Below, in pieces: positions 17,228 through 26,155 of a stretch of 33,041 nucleotides of DNA. The position numbers were made by a program, and so were the translations under genes. Position 1 is the stretch's first letter, and every line of letters starts with the position of its first letter. The stretch is from Sulfitobacter sp. (GTDB taxonomy: Bacteria; Pseudomonadota; Alphaproteobacteria; Rhodobacterales; Rhodobacteraceae). The stretch lies in NCBI GenBank assembly GCA_029252045.1, contig JAQXCD010000009.1, positions 1 to 33,041 on the forward strand, given 5' to 3'. Below the pieces are notes generated by a model. It did not search any database, was not told where the DNA came from, and worked only from the letters and a program-made list of their open reading frames with translations.

Positions 17228-17673
17228 GCTACGTCCTCCACTTGATTGATGTATTTGCCGTATCCTTCGGCCTCCATGTCATCGCGGTGAATAAAGCGCA
17301 GGGAGGCGGAATTGATGCAATAGCGCAGGCCACCGCGGTCACGCGGGCCATCGTTGAACACATGGCCAAGGTGGCTGTCGCCGTGTTTGCTGCGCACTTC
17401 GGTGCGGATCATGCCAAGGGTGCTGTCTGTCAGCTCTGCCACATGGGCGGGCTCGATCGGTTTGGTAAAGCTGGGCCAACCGCAGCCGCTCTCGTATTTG
17501 TCGCCTGAGGCAAACAGCGGCTCGCCCGAGACGATATCAACGTAGATGCCGGGGGCCTTATTGTTCAGCAGCTTGCCGGTGCCCGGACGTTCTGTGCCGC
17601 TTTCTTGTGTGACATAGAATTCCTCTGGCGACAGGGTCGCGATGACATCGGGGTTTTTGGTATACTGGGACAT
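17224..17673 (-). CDS. msrB: Peptide-methionine (R)-S-oxide reductase
   Basis: The product has 149 residues. Catalytic Cys119 lies in [11 protein letters not shown] and the resolving Cys64 in GCGWPSF. The two CxxC zinc sites of many MsrB proteins are absent (DIVSGEPLF in their place), placing it in the zinc-free group. It reduces R-methionine sulfoxide and complements MsrA. AGGAG lies about 7 nt upstream of ATG 17673, which excludes the longer open frame. It diverges from the peroxidase gene at 17807. Confidence 0.96.
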   Translation of the reverse strand: MSQYTKNPDVIATLSPEEFYVTQESGTERPGTGKLLNNKAPGIYVDIVSGEPLFASGDKYESGCGWPSFTKPIEPAHVAELTDSTLGMIRTEVRSKHGDSHLGHVFNDGPRDRGGLRYCINSASLRFIHRDDMEAEGYGKYINQVEDVA

Positions 17674-17734
17674 GGAAAGCTCCTTGCGCTGTGCTGCGCC
17701 TATTAGATGGGGCTTTTGCGGGAAAATCAAAGGG

Positions 17735-17753
17735 GTTGCACGCCTGCTGCAAC
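17735..17753. promoter_or_regulatory. Palindrome in the msrBA / peroxidase divergent region
   Basis: GTTGCA (17735-17740) and TGCAAC (17748-17753) are exact inverted repeats 7 nt apart, flanked by imperfectly matching AAAGG and TCTTT. They lie in the middle of the 133-nt divergent region, the expected place for a shared operator. The binding protein is unknown. Confidence 0.4.
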
Positions 17754-17806
17754 TCTTTGTGAACTTTCTGCGTGTGTACGGCGTATTGATTGCAGGAGAA
17801 CCTGAC

Positions 17807-18325
17807 ATGCGACTGATATTTGGATTGATCCTGACGATGTTGGCCAGCACGGGTATAGCGGCGCCGCGTGATGCTGTGTTTGCGTCAATTGACGGAGGTA
17901 ACATTGCGCTTGCCGATTTTGCAGGGCGGCCTGTGTTGGTGGTCAATACGGCATCGCAATGCGGCTTTACCTATCAGTATGACGGGTTGCAGGTGCTTTA
18001 TGAAAAATACCGCGATCGTGGATTGGTGATCCTTGCCGTGCCATCGGATGATTTCAATCAGGAACTGGGTAGTGCGGCAGAGGTCAAGGCATTTTGCGAG
18101 ATCAATTTTGGCCTTACGTTGCCGATGACCGATGTGACACATGTGCGCGGTAGCCGTGCGCATGGCTTCTACAAAGACGTCAAGGCGCAGACAGGGTTCA
18201 CGCCGCGCTGGAACTTTAACAAGGTTCTGATTGGTCCCGATGGCAGTGTCGTCGAGACGTGGGGATCAAATGCAAAGCCGGACAGCGGCGCGATCCCGCG
18301 CGCGATTGAGGCGCTGCTGAATTAA
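17807..18325 (+). CDS. Glutathione peroxidase family protein, probably secreted
   Basis: The product has 172 residues. Residues 1-19 (MRLIFGLILTMLASTGIAA) form a Sec signal peptide, so it likely acts in the periplasm. The catalytic tetrad of the family is present as Cys52 (NTASQCGFT), Gln85, Trp135 and Asn136 (WNFNK). It is a cysteine form; no selenocysteine is used. It reduces hydroperoxides, most bacterial members using thioredoxin-like donors. AGGAG precedes ATG 17807. Its TAA overlaps the convergent stop of the regulator at 18322. Confidence 0.9.
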   Translation: MRLIFGLILTMLASTGIAAPRDAVFASIDGGNIALADFAGRPVLVVNTASQCGFTYQYDGLQVLYEKYRDRGLVILAVPSDDFNQELGSAAEVKAFCEINFGLTLPMTDVTHVRGSRAHGFYKDVKAQTGFTPRWNFNKVLIGPDGSVVETWGSNAKPDSGAIPRAIEALLN

Positions 18326-19305
18326 GAGCGGTCAGACCACAGAACCTTGCCGTCCGTTGCCTCCATGCCCGGCGGGATGCCGTAATTTGCGCGGTAGCTT
18401 TTGGAGAAATGGGAGAGCGATTTAAAGCCGCAGGCCACACAAACGTCTGTCACGGACAGATCGGTTTGCCGCAGCAGGTTGCGCCCTTTTTCCAGCCGGA
18501 TGCGCAGATAGTGACGCTTGGGCGAGATGGTGAGGTATTTGGCAAAGAGGCGCTCCAACTGGCGGGTGGAGAGGCCCACTACATCTGCAATCTCGTCCGG
18601 TGTCAGCGGGTCTTCGATGTTGTTTTCCATCACCTGCATGGCCATGAGCAGCTTGGGATTGCGGACTTCGGGGCGGGATTTCAGGGACAGGCGTTGGGCG
18701 TCGGAATGTACACGCGGCACGGTATAGACCATCTGGTCGGCCACCCATGTGGCCAGATCGGAGCCATAGTCATCGCGGAGCCGGTGCAGCATCATGTCCA
18801 TCGACGCAGCCCCGCCCGCAGAGGTGAACACACGGCCATCGACAGAGAAAATACTGTCTTCCATGATCACGTCCGGCAGCATTTCCGCAAGCGCGGTCCG
18901 GTATTCCCAATGGGTTGTCACCCGTTTGCCGCCGATAAGGCCGGCAAGGGCGAGAATGTAGGTTCCCGAAGACAGCGCGCCAATGTCGCCCCCGCGTCGT
19001 GCTTCGCGCCGCAGCCAGTTCAGGACGGTTTTGGAGCTAGATCTGCCAGCGTTCTCGCCCGCGCAGACAATCAGGGTCTCGCCGCGTTCCAGCGGGGCCA
19101 GCGCGCTATCGACAGAGATTTTGACGCCGTTATAGGCTTCAACCGGTGCGCCCGCCTCGGACATCAGACGCCAGCGATAGAACTTCCGCCCTGAGGGGTG
19201 GTGATTTGCCAGTGACAGGGCCTCTAACGCGCAGGAGAACCCCAGCGTCGAGAAGCCGGGGATCAACAGGAATGCATATTTTTTTGTGGGCGCTATGTCG
19301 TTCAT
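18322..19305 (-). CDS. GlxA/CdhR-like AraC-family transcriptional regulator
   Basis: The product has 327 residues. The N-terminal DJ-1/PfpI-like domain (AFLLIPGFSTLGFSCALEALSLAN...) has GALSSGTYILALAG where enzymes of the fold carry a nucleophilic Cys, so it is probably a ligand sensor. The C-terminal AraC domain has two helix-turn-helix units (LTPDEIADVVGLSTRQLERLF and LSVTDVCVACGFKSLSHFSKSYR). The N-terminal pattern resembles regulators of choline, glycine betaine and carnitine use (GbdR/CdhR); this is a resemblance only. ATG 19305 is chosen as the homologous start; its ribosome site is weak. Confidence 0.85.
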   Translation of the reverse strand: MNDIAPTKKYAFLLIPGFSTLGFSCALEALSLANHHPSGRKFYRWRLMSEAGAPVEAYNGVKISVDSALAPLERGETLIVCAGENAGRSSSKTVLNWLRREARRGGDIGALSSGTYILALAGLIGGKRVTTHWEYRTALAEMLPDVIMEDSIFSVDGRVFTSAGGAASMDMMLHRLRDDYGSDLATWVADQMVYTVPRVHSDAQRLSLKSRPEVRNPKLLMAMQVMENNIEDPLTPDEIADVVGLSTRQLERLFAKYLTISPKRHYLRIRLEKGRNLLRQTDLSVTDVCVACGFKSLSHFSKSYRANYGIPPGMEATDGKVLWSDRS

Positions 19306-19369
19306 AGACAACGGCCTATCGGGGATCGCTATGCCAGTCTTGATCTTTGGCGGCGTTAGCGTGTCGGAA

Positions 19370-20239
19370 TTAGACCTTTGTCTGGCGCGATATTTGCACG
19401 GCAAGAATGCCTGCTGCGATGATCGCAACACCCAAAACATCGCGGGGGCCTAGCTGCTCTCCCAATAGTACTGCGGCGATTGCGACGCCGAAGAAGGGGT
19501 TGAGAAAGTGGAAGGTGGCCGCGCGGGTGGCGCCGATACGCCCCACCAGCATGAACCAGACCCAAGTGGCGGTCAGGCCCGGGACAAGGCAGGTATAGGT
19601 AAAGGCGATTGCCAGTGGCCAGCTGGGCGTGAGGCGGGGTGTCTCGAACACCAGCGTCGCAATAGTGAGGGCCGCACAGCCGACCAGCATTTGCAGGCCG
19701 ACCACCATTAGCAGGTTCCCGCCGGATGAGGCGCCGCGCACGGTAAGGGTTGCGATGGTGAGGGCCAGCACCCCGATGATGCAGATGGCGATGCTGGTCA
19801 GGTCTGCGCCCTGCGTCAGGCGTGTGCCCATAATCAAAGCCACTCCCGCCAGACCCGCAATCAGACCTGCAATGCCCAGACGACCCAGACGTTCACCCAT
19901 AAACAGCCACGCGGCCAACGCGACCATCAGTGGCATGGTAGAGGCGATGATGGCGGCAAAGGACGCCTCGATTGTTTGCATGGCGATGAAGAACAGGCCG
20001 AGGTAGACCGCGTTTTGCAGGATGCCAAAGCCGATGGTGGCACGCCATTGCGCGCGGGTCAGGTTCCAGTTCTGGCCGAGTGCTTTGGCGATTGCGACAC
20101 CGATCAGGCCGGATAACAGATAGCGGAGCGACAGGGCAAACAGGGGCGAAGCATCAGCCACGATGATCCGCGCGGAGGTAAAGGCAGAAGACCACATCAG
20201 CGCAAAGGCCAGCCCCAATCCGATTGCGCGTAAATCCAT
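19370..20239 (-). CDS. DMT superfamily transporter (EamA domains)
   Basis: The product has 289 residues with about ten hydrophobic helices in two EamA repeats, starting DLRAIGLGLAFALMWSSAFTSARI and ending in IAAGILAVQISRQTKV. Such proteins usually export metabolites or amino acids across the inner membrane; the substrate cannot be read. AAAGGA lies upstream of ATG 20239, which is preferred over a start at 20296. The gene is on the same strand as the regulator downstream. Confidence 0.9.
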   Translation of the reverse strand: MDLRAIGLGLAFALMWSSAFTSARIIVADASPLFALSLRYLLSGLIGVAIAKALGQNWNLTRAQWRATIGFGILQNAVYLGLFFIAMQTIEASFAAIIASTMPLMVALAAWLFMGERLGRLGIAGLIAGLAGVALIMGTRLTQGADLTSIAICIIGVLALTIATLTVRGASSGGNLLMVVGLQMLVGCAALTIATLVFETPRLTPSWPLAIAFTYTCLVPGLTATWVWFMLVGRIGATRAATFHFLNPFFGVAIAAVLLGEQLGPRDVLGVAIIAAGILAVQISRQTKV

Positions 20240-20342
20240 GATGCTGCGTCCTTTGGTTGCCGCAACAGTAATGGGCGGGAATTGGGGGGAGGGCAAGCGG
20301 GTGAGGGAGCCGGATTTTCAGGAGCTCAGGAGCAAGCTGGTT

Positions 20343-20957
20343 TCAGGGCTTTCTGGCTACGGTGAAGATGCGGGGCACAACACCGGCTTGTGTCAGCTGC
20401 TCATCGATCACAAAGCCGGTTTCTTTCAGCAAGTCTAACATCTCAACCGCGCTGAGCTTGCGAACATAGGGGGCTTTTCCGATGGCTTTAAGCAGGGGGA
20501 TGATCAGCGGAATGAGCCACAATCCGTCCTTGAGTAAACCGGTTTTTGCGATCAGCAGGCCACCCGAAGGCAGTGCATCATATATTTGCTGCAAGACGGT
20601 TTCGAGATCCGGTAGCAGATGCAGCAGATTGAGCGCCAGAATAACATCATGCGGTCCCTCCGGTAGCCGAGCGGCATCTTGGGCCGCAAAGCTCAGCTGC
20701 GCGGGAGAGGTGGCATCAAGTTTACTTTGCGCGATGGCAATCATCTGCGGTGAAATATCGGTGCCGATGTAGCGGGAAACTCCGTTTGCCAGCTGAAGGG
20801 CTGTTGATCCGGTGCCACATCCGATTTCGAGAACCTTGTGATGGCTTTTCAGGAGCACGCGCATACGATCAAGGGTTTGATTGTAACCGTCCATGTCGCT
20901 GATAGGGTCTTTGGCGTATTTGGGTGCGGCTTTGTCCCAAAAGGTTTCATTGTCCAT
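20343..20957 (-). CDS. Class I SAM-dependent methyltransferase
   Basis: The product has 204 residues. SAM-binding motif I is VLEIGCGTGSTALQLA (about 42-57), followed by an acidic end of strand two (YIGTDIS) and a motif IV-like HDVILALNLLHLLPD. The C-terminal part has a hydrophobic stretch (LWLIPLIIPLLKAIG) that could sit against a membrane or bind a lipophilic substrate. AGGGGAA lies just before ATG 20957. The substrate is unknown. Confidence 0.85.
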   Translation of the reverse strand: MDNETFWDKAAPKYAKDPISDMDGYNQTLDRMRVLLKSHHKVLEIGCGTGSTALQLANGVSRYIGTDISPQMIAIAQSKLDATSPAQLSFAAQDAARLPEGPHDVILALNLLHLLPDLETVLQQIYDALPSGGLLIAKTGLLKDGLWLIPLIIPLLKAIGKAPYVRKLSAVEMLDLLKETGFVIDEQLTQAGVVPRIFTVARKP

Positions 20958-21050
20958 GGGTTCCCCTTTCGCTGCGGATCGGATTAGACCAATTGTGGCG
21001 TGACCTGACTGTGAAACGCAAGCAAAGGGTATCGCGATCAAGTCGGCACA

Positions 21051-21084
21051 AACAAGAAAGGGCCGTCCCGAAGGACGACCCCTT
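21051..21084 (-). terminator. Rho-independent terminator of the HU gene
   Basis: On the minus strand AAGGGGTCGTCC (84 to 73) pairs with GGACGGCCCTT (68 to 58), with one bulged G and one wobble, around a stable TTCG tetraloop. It is followed by TCTTGTTTG, and starts about 20 nt after the HU stop. Confidence 0.8.
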
Positions 21085-21105
21085 AAAACCGGACCTAAGT
21101 CGGTC

Positions 21106-21396
21106 TTAGCCGTTAACGCTGTCTTTCAGCGCTTTGGCGATTGTCATTTTGACAACCTTGTCAGCTTCTTTCTTGAACTGCTCACCGGTCGCAGGGTTGC
21201 GAACCATACGCTCGGGGCGTTCGCGGCAATAGATTTTGCCAACGCCTGGAAGAGTTACGGCACCGCCGCCAGACACTTCTTTTGTGATCAGTGCGCATAC
21301 TGCATCAAGTGCCGCACCTGCGGATTTTTTGTCTGCGCCCATTACGTCTGCCAGTGCGGCTACGAGCTGGGTCTTTGTCATTGGTTTGTTCGCCAT
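21106..21396 (-). CDS. HU family DNA-binding protein
   Basis: The product has 96 residues. The pattern KTQLVAALADVMGADKKSAGAALDAVCALI (helical dimer part), VTLPGVGKIYCRERPER and RNPATGEQF (the DNA-grasping beta arm) is that of HU/IHF proteins. It bends and compacts DNA in the nucleoid. It has a Cys in the beta arm where many have Ser or Val. GAGGAG precedes ATG 21396, and it is bounded by its own promoter and terminator, so it is monocistronic. Confidence 0.93.
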   Translation of the reverse strand: MANKPMTKTQLVAALADVMGADKKSAGAALDAVCALITKEVSGGGAVTLPGVGKIYCRERPERMVRNPATGEQFKKEADKVVKMTIAKALKDSVNG

Positions 21397-21438
21397 TTTA
21401 TTCTCCTCGGCTGCCCGACTATGGGCCTCATGCGTGGA

Positions 21439-21467
21439 ATGTAACGGTATGTAGGGAGCAAGCACAA
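21439..21467 (-). promoter_or_regulatory. Probable promoter of the HU gene
   Basis: On the minus strand TTGTGC (plus 21462-21467) and TTACAT (plus 21439-21444) are separated by 17 nt, 43 nt before the HU start codon. Spacing and position fit a housekeeping promoter, although both hexamers are imperfect. Confidence 0.45.
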
Positions 21468-21531
21468 CGAATAGTGCCGATATTTCCTGCAAAATAATGC
21501 CTTTTTTGCGTTTTTTTGCTCTAGTTTCCCC

Positions 21532-23001
21532 TCAGAGGAAGGCGGTTTCGTCAAACGAGCGCAATTTCCGGCTGTGAATCCGCTCCAGCGGCATGCCGCG
21601 CAGTTGCTCCATGGCGCGAATTCCGATCATCAAATGGCGTGCAACTTGGGTTTTGTAGAAGTCGGAGGCCATGCCCGGCAGCTTTAACTCGCCGTGCAGG
21701 GGTTTGTCCGAGACGCAGAGCAGCGTGCCGTAGGGGACGCGGAAGCGGTAGCCGTTGGCGGCGATTGTGGCGCTCTCCATATCCAGTGCCACGGCGCGGG
21801 ACTGGCTGAGGCGCTGGACGGGGCCGGATTGGTCGCGCAGTTCCCAGTTGCGGTTGTCGATGGTGGCGACGGTGCCGGTACGCATGATGCGTTTCAGCTC
21901 ATACCCTTCCAGCTGGGTCACTTGGGCCACGGCCTGTTCCAGCGCGATCTGGATTTCGGCCAGCGCGGGGATGGGAACCCAGACAGGCAGGTCGTCGTCC
22001 AGAACATGATCTTCGCGCAGGTAGGCATGGGCAAGGACGAAATCACCCAGCGCTTGGGTATTTCGCAGGCCGGCGCAGTGCCCGACCATCAGCCACGCAT
22101 GGGGGCGTAATACGGCGATGTGATCGGTGGCGGTTTTGGCGTTGGACGGACCGACGCCGATGTTCACCAGCGTGATGCCTGACCCGTCTGCGCGCTTGAG
22201 GTGGTATGTCGGCATCTGGGGCAGTTTTGCCGATGCCTCGATCGGCGCGTCGCCATCGGTGATCTCCTGATTGCCGGTTGAGACAAAGGAGGTATAGCCG
22301 CTGTTCGGGTCGCGCAGCATGGCACGGGCGTAGTCCTCAAACTCGGACACATAGAACTGGTAGTTGGTGAACAGGACGTGACACTGGAAGTGATCGGGGT
22401 CCGTGGCGGTGTAATGTGTGAGCCGCGCAAGGGAGTAGTCCACGCGCTGGGCGGTGAAGGGGGCCAGCGGGCCCACGCCGTCGGCGGGATTGAATGTGCC
22501 ATTCACGATGTCATCGTTGGTAGTGCTGAGGTCTGGGACGTCAAAGACATCACGAAGGGTAAAGGCGGCAGCACCTTCTTGCGGCACGGTGATGCCTGAA
22601 TCGTTGGTCATCGCAAAATGTACGGGGATCGGTGTCTCTGAGGGGCCGATGATTACCGGCTGCCCGTGGTTTTTGATCAGCAGGCCAATCTGCTGGATCA
22701 GGTAATTGCGGAACAGGTCGGGCCGCGTAATGGTGGAGGCGTAAGTACCCGGCCCCGCCACATGGCCAAAGCTGAGCCGTGTATCGACGTGGGCATAGGA
22801 GGTCGTGGTCAGGCGGACCTCCGGGTAGTATGCGCGGATGCGGGTATCCGTCGGGGCATCTACCATGGCGGCTGTGAACTGCGTGCGCAGAAAATCTATG
22901 GATTGCGCATAGAGTGCGGTCAGCCGGTCTACGGCGGCGGTTGCATTGGTAAAGCCTTCGGCAGGGGTGGCATCCGGTGTCAGAGTTTTGAACTGCTTCA
23001 T
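21532..23001 (-). CDS. amn: AMP nucleosidase
   Basis: The product has 489 residues, the family's normal length. It cleaves AMP to adenine and ribose 5-phosphate. The C-terminal half is a nucleoside-phosphorylase-like domain: GITLVNIGVGPSNAKTATDHIAVLRPHAWLMVGHCAGLR, then VALDMESATIAANGYRFRVPYGTLLCVSDKPLHGELKLPGMA, which holds the conserved DMES base-binding element. The N-terminal half is the Amn-specific domain. It is the last gene of the ade-unknown-amn operon, starting 9 nt after the unknown gene's stop. Confidence 0.95.
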   Translation of the reverse strand: MKQFKTLTPDATPAEGFTNATAAVDRLTALYAQSIDFLRTQFTAAMVDAPTDTRIRAYYPEVRLTTTSYAHVDTRLSFGHVAGPGTYASTITRPDLFRNYLIQQIGLLIKNHGQPVIIGPSETPIPVHFAMTNDSGITVPQEGAAAFTLRDVFDVPDLSTTNDDIVNGTFNPADGVGPLAPFTAQRVDYSLARLTHYTATDPDHFQCHVLFTNYQFYVSEFEDYARAMLRDPNSGYTSFVSTGNQEITDGDAPIEASAKLPQMPTYHLKRADGSGITLVNIGVGPSNAKTATDHIAVLRPHAWLMVGHCAGLRNTQALGDFVLAHAYLREDHVLDDDLPVWVPIPALAEIQIALEQAVAQVTQLEGYELKRIMRTGTVATIDNRNWELRDQSGPVQRLSQSRAVALDMESATIAANGYRFRVPYGTLLCVSDKPLHGELKLPGMASDFYKTQVARHLMIGIRAMEQLRGMPLERIHSRKLRSFDETAFL

Positions 23002-23010
23002 GGTGCTTTT

Positions 23011-23817
23011 CTAATCCTTGGATTTAAACAGGGTGCCGATTTTCTGCATCAGGGTTTGGGAGCTATCGTCGTCTTTGAGGTCGAGCGATTCAACCGTGCG
23101 CATCAGGTTATCGATGTAATCGAGTTCTTCTTGGGTCGGTTCGGGCGTCATTGCGGCAAGCCAGCGGTTGAAGGGATCGGCTGTTTCCTCGTCCCGATAG
23201 GGCGCGAAGTCTGCGATCCCGATGGCACGGGCTGTGGCGGGCATATCAAGGCCAAAGCGTTCTTTGAGGAACGCCTGAAGCGCCGTTGGGGCGACAGGGT
23301 GTTCTGCCGGATCGATTTCATCCAGATCGTAGACACCATGGTAGTCAAAGAAGGCTTGCAGCGGCGTGATATCGGTCTGCTCCAACGCGGCGGGCTCGGG
23401 GTAGCCCATGGCGAGGAATTGCAGCACGACCCGCGGATCATCAGAGATGATGCCCGCATTGTCATGGCCCATCTGTACAAATTGCTGTTTGCCGTCCTCG
23501 TCCAGCCACAGGACCAGACGGCCGCCATCGCCGGAGGTGGTTCCAATCTCGAAAATACGGTTGTCGACCTCCGTGTTCGGGGTGGACCAATGGGAGGTAT
23601 ATTTCAGCGTTGTGCCGCCAAAGCCGACATGGCTGGCGCCAAAGTGGTTCGCCAGTTCGGGCGGATAGATCAAGAGCGTGTAATGCTCGGGTTGGCCGTC
23701 TTTGCGGATGGTGAGCCAGCCTTGATCCTCAAGCCAGTCGAATGTCTCAATCAGTTCGGGCGCGAGGGTGGCCCAATCAGGGGCCAGTTTCATCAGGTTT
23801 TGAGCGAAGGTTTTCAT
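23011..23817 (-). CDS. Unknown protein inside the adenine operon (faint SUKH/SMI1-like character)
   Basis: The product has 268 residues and is acidic, with no signal peptide or membrane segment. A central stretch with a beta-rich pattern (IFEIGTTSGDGGRLVLWLDEDGKQQFVQMGH, then DDPRVVLQFLAMGYPE) faintly recalls SMI1/KNR4 (SUKH) proteins; I cannot confirm that. The C-terminus is helical and charged (EELDYIDNLMRTVESLDLKDDD). Its ATG overlaps the adenine deaminase stop by 4 nt and its stop is 9 nt before amn, so it is cotranslated with both. A role in adenine metabolism or its control is inferred from position only. Confidence 0.75.
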   Translation of the reverse strand: MKTFAQNLMKLAPDWATLAPELIETFDWLEDQGWLTIRKDGQPEHYTLLIYPPELANHFGASHVGFGGTTLKYTSHWSTPNTEVDNRIFEIGTTSGDGGRLVLWLDEDGKQQFVQMGHDNAGIISDDPRVVLQFLAMGYPEPAALEQTDITPLQAFFDYHGVYDLDEIDPAEHPVAPTALQAFLKERFGLDMPATARAIGIADFAPYRDEETADPFNRWLAAMTPEPTQEELDYIDNLMRTVESLDLKDDDSSQTLMQKIGTLFKSKD

Positions 23818-25610
23818 GTGACGATGACATCCATAAATTCAAAGGTGCGGACATCAACAAGGCCGAGATCAGAAATCCGCAATTCGGGAATGACGACAAG
23901 GGCCAGCAGGGAATGCTGCATATAGGCGTTGTTCAGGGTGCAACCGCATTCGCGCATTGCTTGCATCATCGCCTCTGCTTTGGCGGCAACATCGGTGGCA
24001 GGGCTGTCCGACATCAGGCCTGCGATGGGCAGGTCAACGGTGGCCAGCGGTGCGCCGTCTTTGAAGATGGTAATCCCGCCGCCAAGGGCGCGCAGGTGGT
24101 TGGCCGCCAGTGCCATGTTGTCGGCATCGGTCCCCACCACAATCATATGGTGGCTGTCATGGGCCACGGTGGAGGCCATGGCCATTTTGCCGGTATAACC
24201 AAAGCCGGAGACAAGCGCGTTGACTACACCACCCGTGGCGCGGTGCCGCTCGACCAGTGCAATCTGGGCGACATCGCCGTGGGCGGTCACGCGGCCTTCG
24301 GTCACGGGAAGCTCAAACTGTAGCGCCTTGGTGGGGGCTTGGTTCTCGACCACACCGATGACGTTGGCGGTGACGGCGTTGGCGCCTGCGGGGGCGGTGA
24401 TGGTGAAGTCATCCGCGTGCAGGTCACGCGCCATATTGACGGTCTGGCGGGCGTGTGTGGGCCAGTTGTAGTGCGGACACTCGACGAGGCATTCGCCGTA
24501 CTGCGCGACGATTTGGCCACGGGCGATGACCAGCTCGATGGGCAGGGTCTTGAGGTCGGAAGTGAGCACCACATCAGCGCGGCGACCGGGCGTGAGCGAG
24601 CCCAGCTCACGCTCTAGCCCGAAATGGGTGGCGGTGTTGATGGTGGCCATTTGCAGGGCAATCAGCGGGTCACAGCCACAGTCAATCGCGTGGCGCACAA
24701 CGCGGTTCATATGGCCCTCATTTACCAACGTGCCGGAGTGGCAATCATCGGTGCACAGGATCATGTTGCGGCTGTCCAGTCCGCGTTCGGTGATGGCGGT
24801 AATCTGGGATTCGATATCATACCAAGCCGACCCGAGGCGGATCATAGACCGCATCCCTTGCCGCATGCGGGCAATCGCATCATCCTCGCAGGTGCCTTCA
24901 TGATCATCGGCGGGGCCACCTGCGACATAGGCCGCAAAGGCGGGGCCAAGATCAGGGGAGGCATAATGCCCGCCGACGGTCTTGCCTGCGCGTTGGGTGG
25001 CCGCAATTTCGGCCAGCATCTGGGTATCGGCGTTGATCACACCCGGAAAGTTCATCATTTCGCCCAGACCGATGATGCCTTCCCAATTCATCGCCTCGGC
25101 GACCTCCTCGGCGGTGATCTCGAAGCCTGTCGTCTCCATCCTCGGTGCGCTGGGCGCGCAGGACGGCATTTGGGTGAAGATGTTGACGGGCTGCATCAGC
25201 GCCTCGTCGTGCATCATGCGCACGCCCTCCAGCCCCAGCACATTGGCGATCTCGTGCGGGTCGGTGAACATGGTTGTCGTGCCATGGGGGATCACGGCGC
25301 GGGCAAATTCGGCGGGGGTGAGCATGCCGCTCTCGATGTGCATATGGCCATCGCACAGGCCCGGGATCATGTAGCGGCCTTGCGCGTCGATGATTTGTGT
25401 GTCGGGGCCGTGGCAATGATCGGCGGAGGGGCCGACGAAGGCGATCCGCCCTTTCACGATTGCGATGTCGTGATTTGGCAGGGCCTCACGGGTGTGGACG
25501 TTGACCCAGATGCCACCAGTGATGATCATATCTGCTGGTGCGCGCCCTGCGGCAACATGAACCAGATCAGCGGCCACGTTAGGCCATGTGGGGAAAGATG
25601 CTTGTGTCAT
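23814..25610 (-). CDS. ade: Adenine deaminase
   Basis: The product has 598 residues. It is an amidohydrolase that converts adenine to hypoxanthine and ammonia, usually with two Mn or Fe ions. Visible landmarks are GLCDGHMHIESGML with His89 and His91, the central FTDPHEIANVLG, GGHYASP and LCTDDCHSG metal and substrate segments, and the C-terminal VAHDSHHMIVVG and LGGGITIFKDG. ATG 25610 gives the usual MTQASF-type start; a GTG at 25625 is an alternative and the ribosome site is weak for both. First gene of the operon, diverging from a VOC gene. Confidence 0.95.
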   Translation of the reverse strand: MTQASFPTWPNVAADLVHVAAGRAPADMIITGGIWVNVHTREALPNHDIAIVKGRIAFVGPSADHCHGPDTQIIDAQGRYMIPGLCDGHMHIESGMLTPAEFARAVIPHGTTTMFTDPHEIANVLGLEGVRMMHDEALMQPVNIFTQMPSCAPSAPRMETTGFEITAEEVAEAMNWEGIIGLGEMMNFPGVINADTQMLAEIAATQRAGKTVGGHYASPDLGPAFAAYVAGGPADDHEGTCEDDAIARMRQGMRSMIRLGSAWYDIESQITAITERGLDSRNMILCTDDCHSGTLVNEGHMNRVVRHAIDCGCDPLIALQMATINTATHFGLERELGSLTPGRRADVVLTSDLKTLPIELVIARGQIVAQYGECLVECPHYNWPTHARQTVNMARDLHADDFTITAPAGANAVTANVIGVVENQAPTKALQFELPVTEGRVTAHGDVAQIALVERHRATGGVVNALVSGFGYTGKMAMASTVAHDSHHMIVVGTDADNMALAANHLRALGGGITIFKDGAPLATVDLPIAGLMSDSPATDVAAKAEAMMQAMRECGCTLNNAYMQHSLLALVVIPELRISDLGLVDVRTFEFMDVIVT

Positions 25611-25659
25611 GTCCCAATATTTCACAGGGTTGGCTCAGGTTCAAGCGGGAGCGGTTGAT

Positions 25660-26082
25660 ATGGATTACGACACAATAAGCGCTGACGCGTTTGGTGCCAG
25701 CCTGCGAGGGATCGGTTTGAACCTTCTGGTGCGGGATGTGTTGGCACAAGTCGCCTTTCTAGAGACTGTTTTTGGTATGAAAGCGCGTCAAGCCACACCG
25801 GATTTTGCTATCATCAGCTATGGCACCCAAGTGTTTCAGTTGCATGTCGACGGGACGTATCATGCAAACCCGCTGCTGGGTTTGTTGCCCGAAACGCCGC
25901 CACGCGGTGCGGGAATTGAGATACGCCTGTATGACACGGACCCTGAACAGGCTTGCGATGTCGCTGAATCGGCAAGTGGGATAATTCTACAAGCGCCAAC
26001 AGACAAACCACACGGGCTGCGCGAGGCATATATTTTGTGCGAAAACGGATATGCTTGGGTACCGAGCAGGGCGTTGGAATAA
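25660..26082 (+). CDS. VOC (glyoxalase/bleomycin resistance) family protein
   Basis: The product has 140 residues with the beta-alpha-beta-beta-beta pattern of the vicinal-oxygen-chelate fold: GLNLLVRDVLAQVAFLETVFGMKARQATPDFAIISYGTQVFQLH, then a second half with GIEIRLYDTDPEQAC. The metal and substrate are unknown. ATG 25660 is chosen for a nearby GCGGGAG; longer in-frame starts at 25588 and 25609 would overlap the divergent ade start. It is followed after 73 nt by the class II aldolase-like gene and may lead that cluster. Confidence 0.75.
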   Translation: MDYDTISADAFGASLRGIGLNLLVRDVLAQVAFLETVFGMKARQATPDFAIISYGTQVFQLHVDGTYHANPLLGLLPETPPRGAGIEIRLYDTDPEQACDVAESASGIILQAPTDKPHGLREAYILCENGYAWVPSRALE

Positions 26083-26155
26083 TGTCGCAGACAGGATGGA
26101 CGGGACGGTTTCAGGGTGGTCCGTTGGGCCGTAAATCGATGAGGGGACAATTGAC

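Noticed and set aside
22666..23925. 419-codon plus-strand frame
   Set aside because: Antisense of amn and the unknown operon gene; rich in Gly without domain pattern.
24624..25658. 344-codon plus-strand frame
   Set aside because: Antisense shadow of ade, whose metal-binding motifs are intact on the minus strand.
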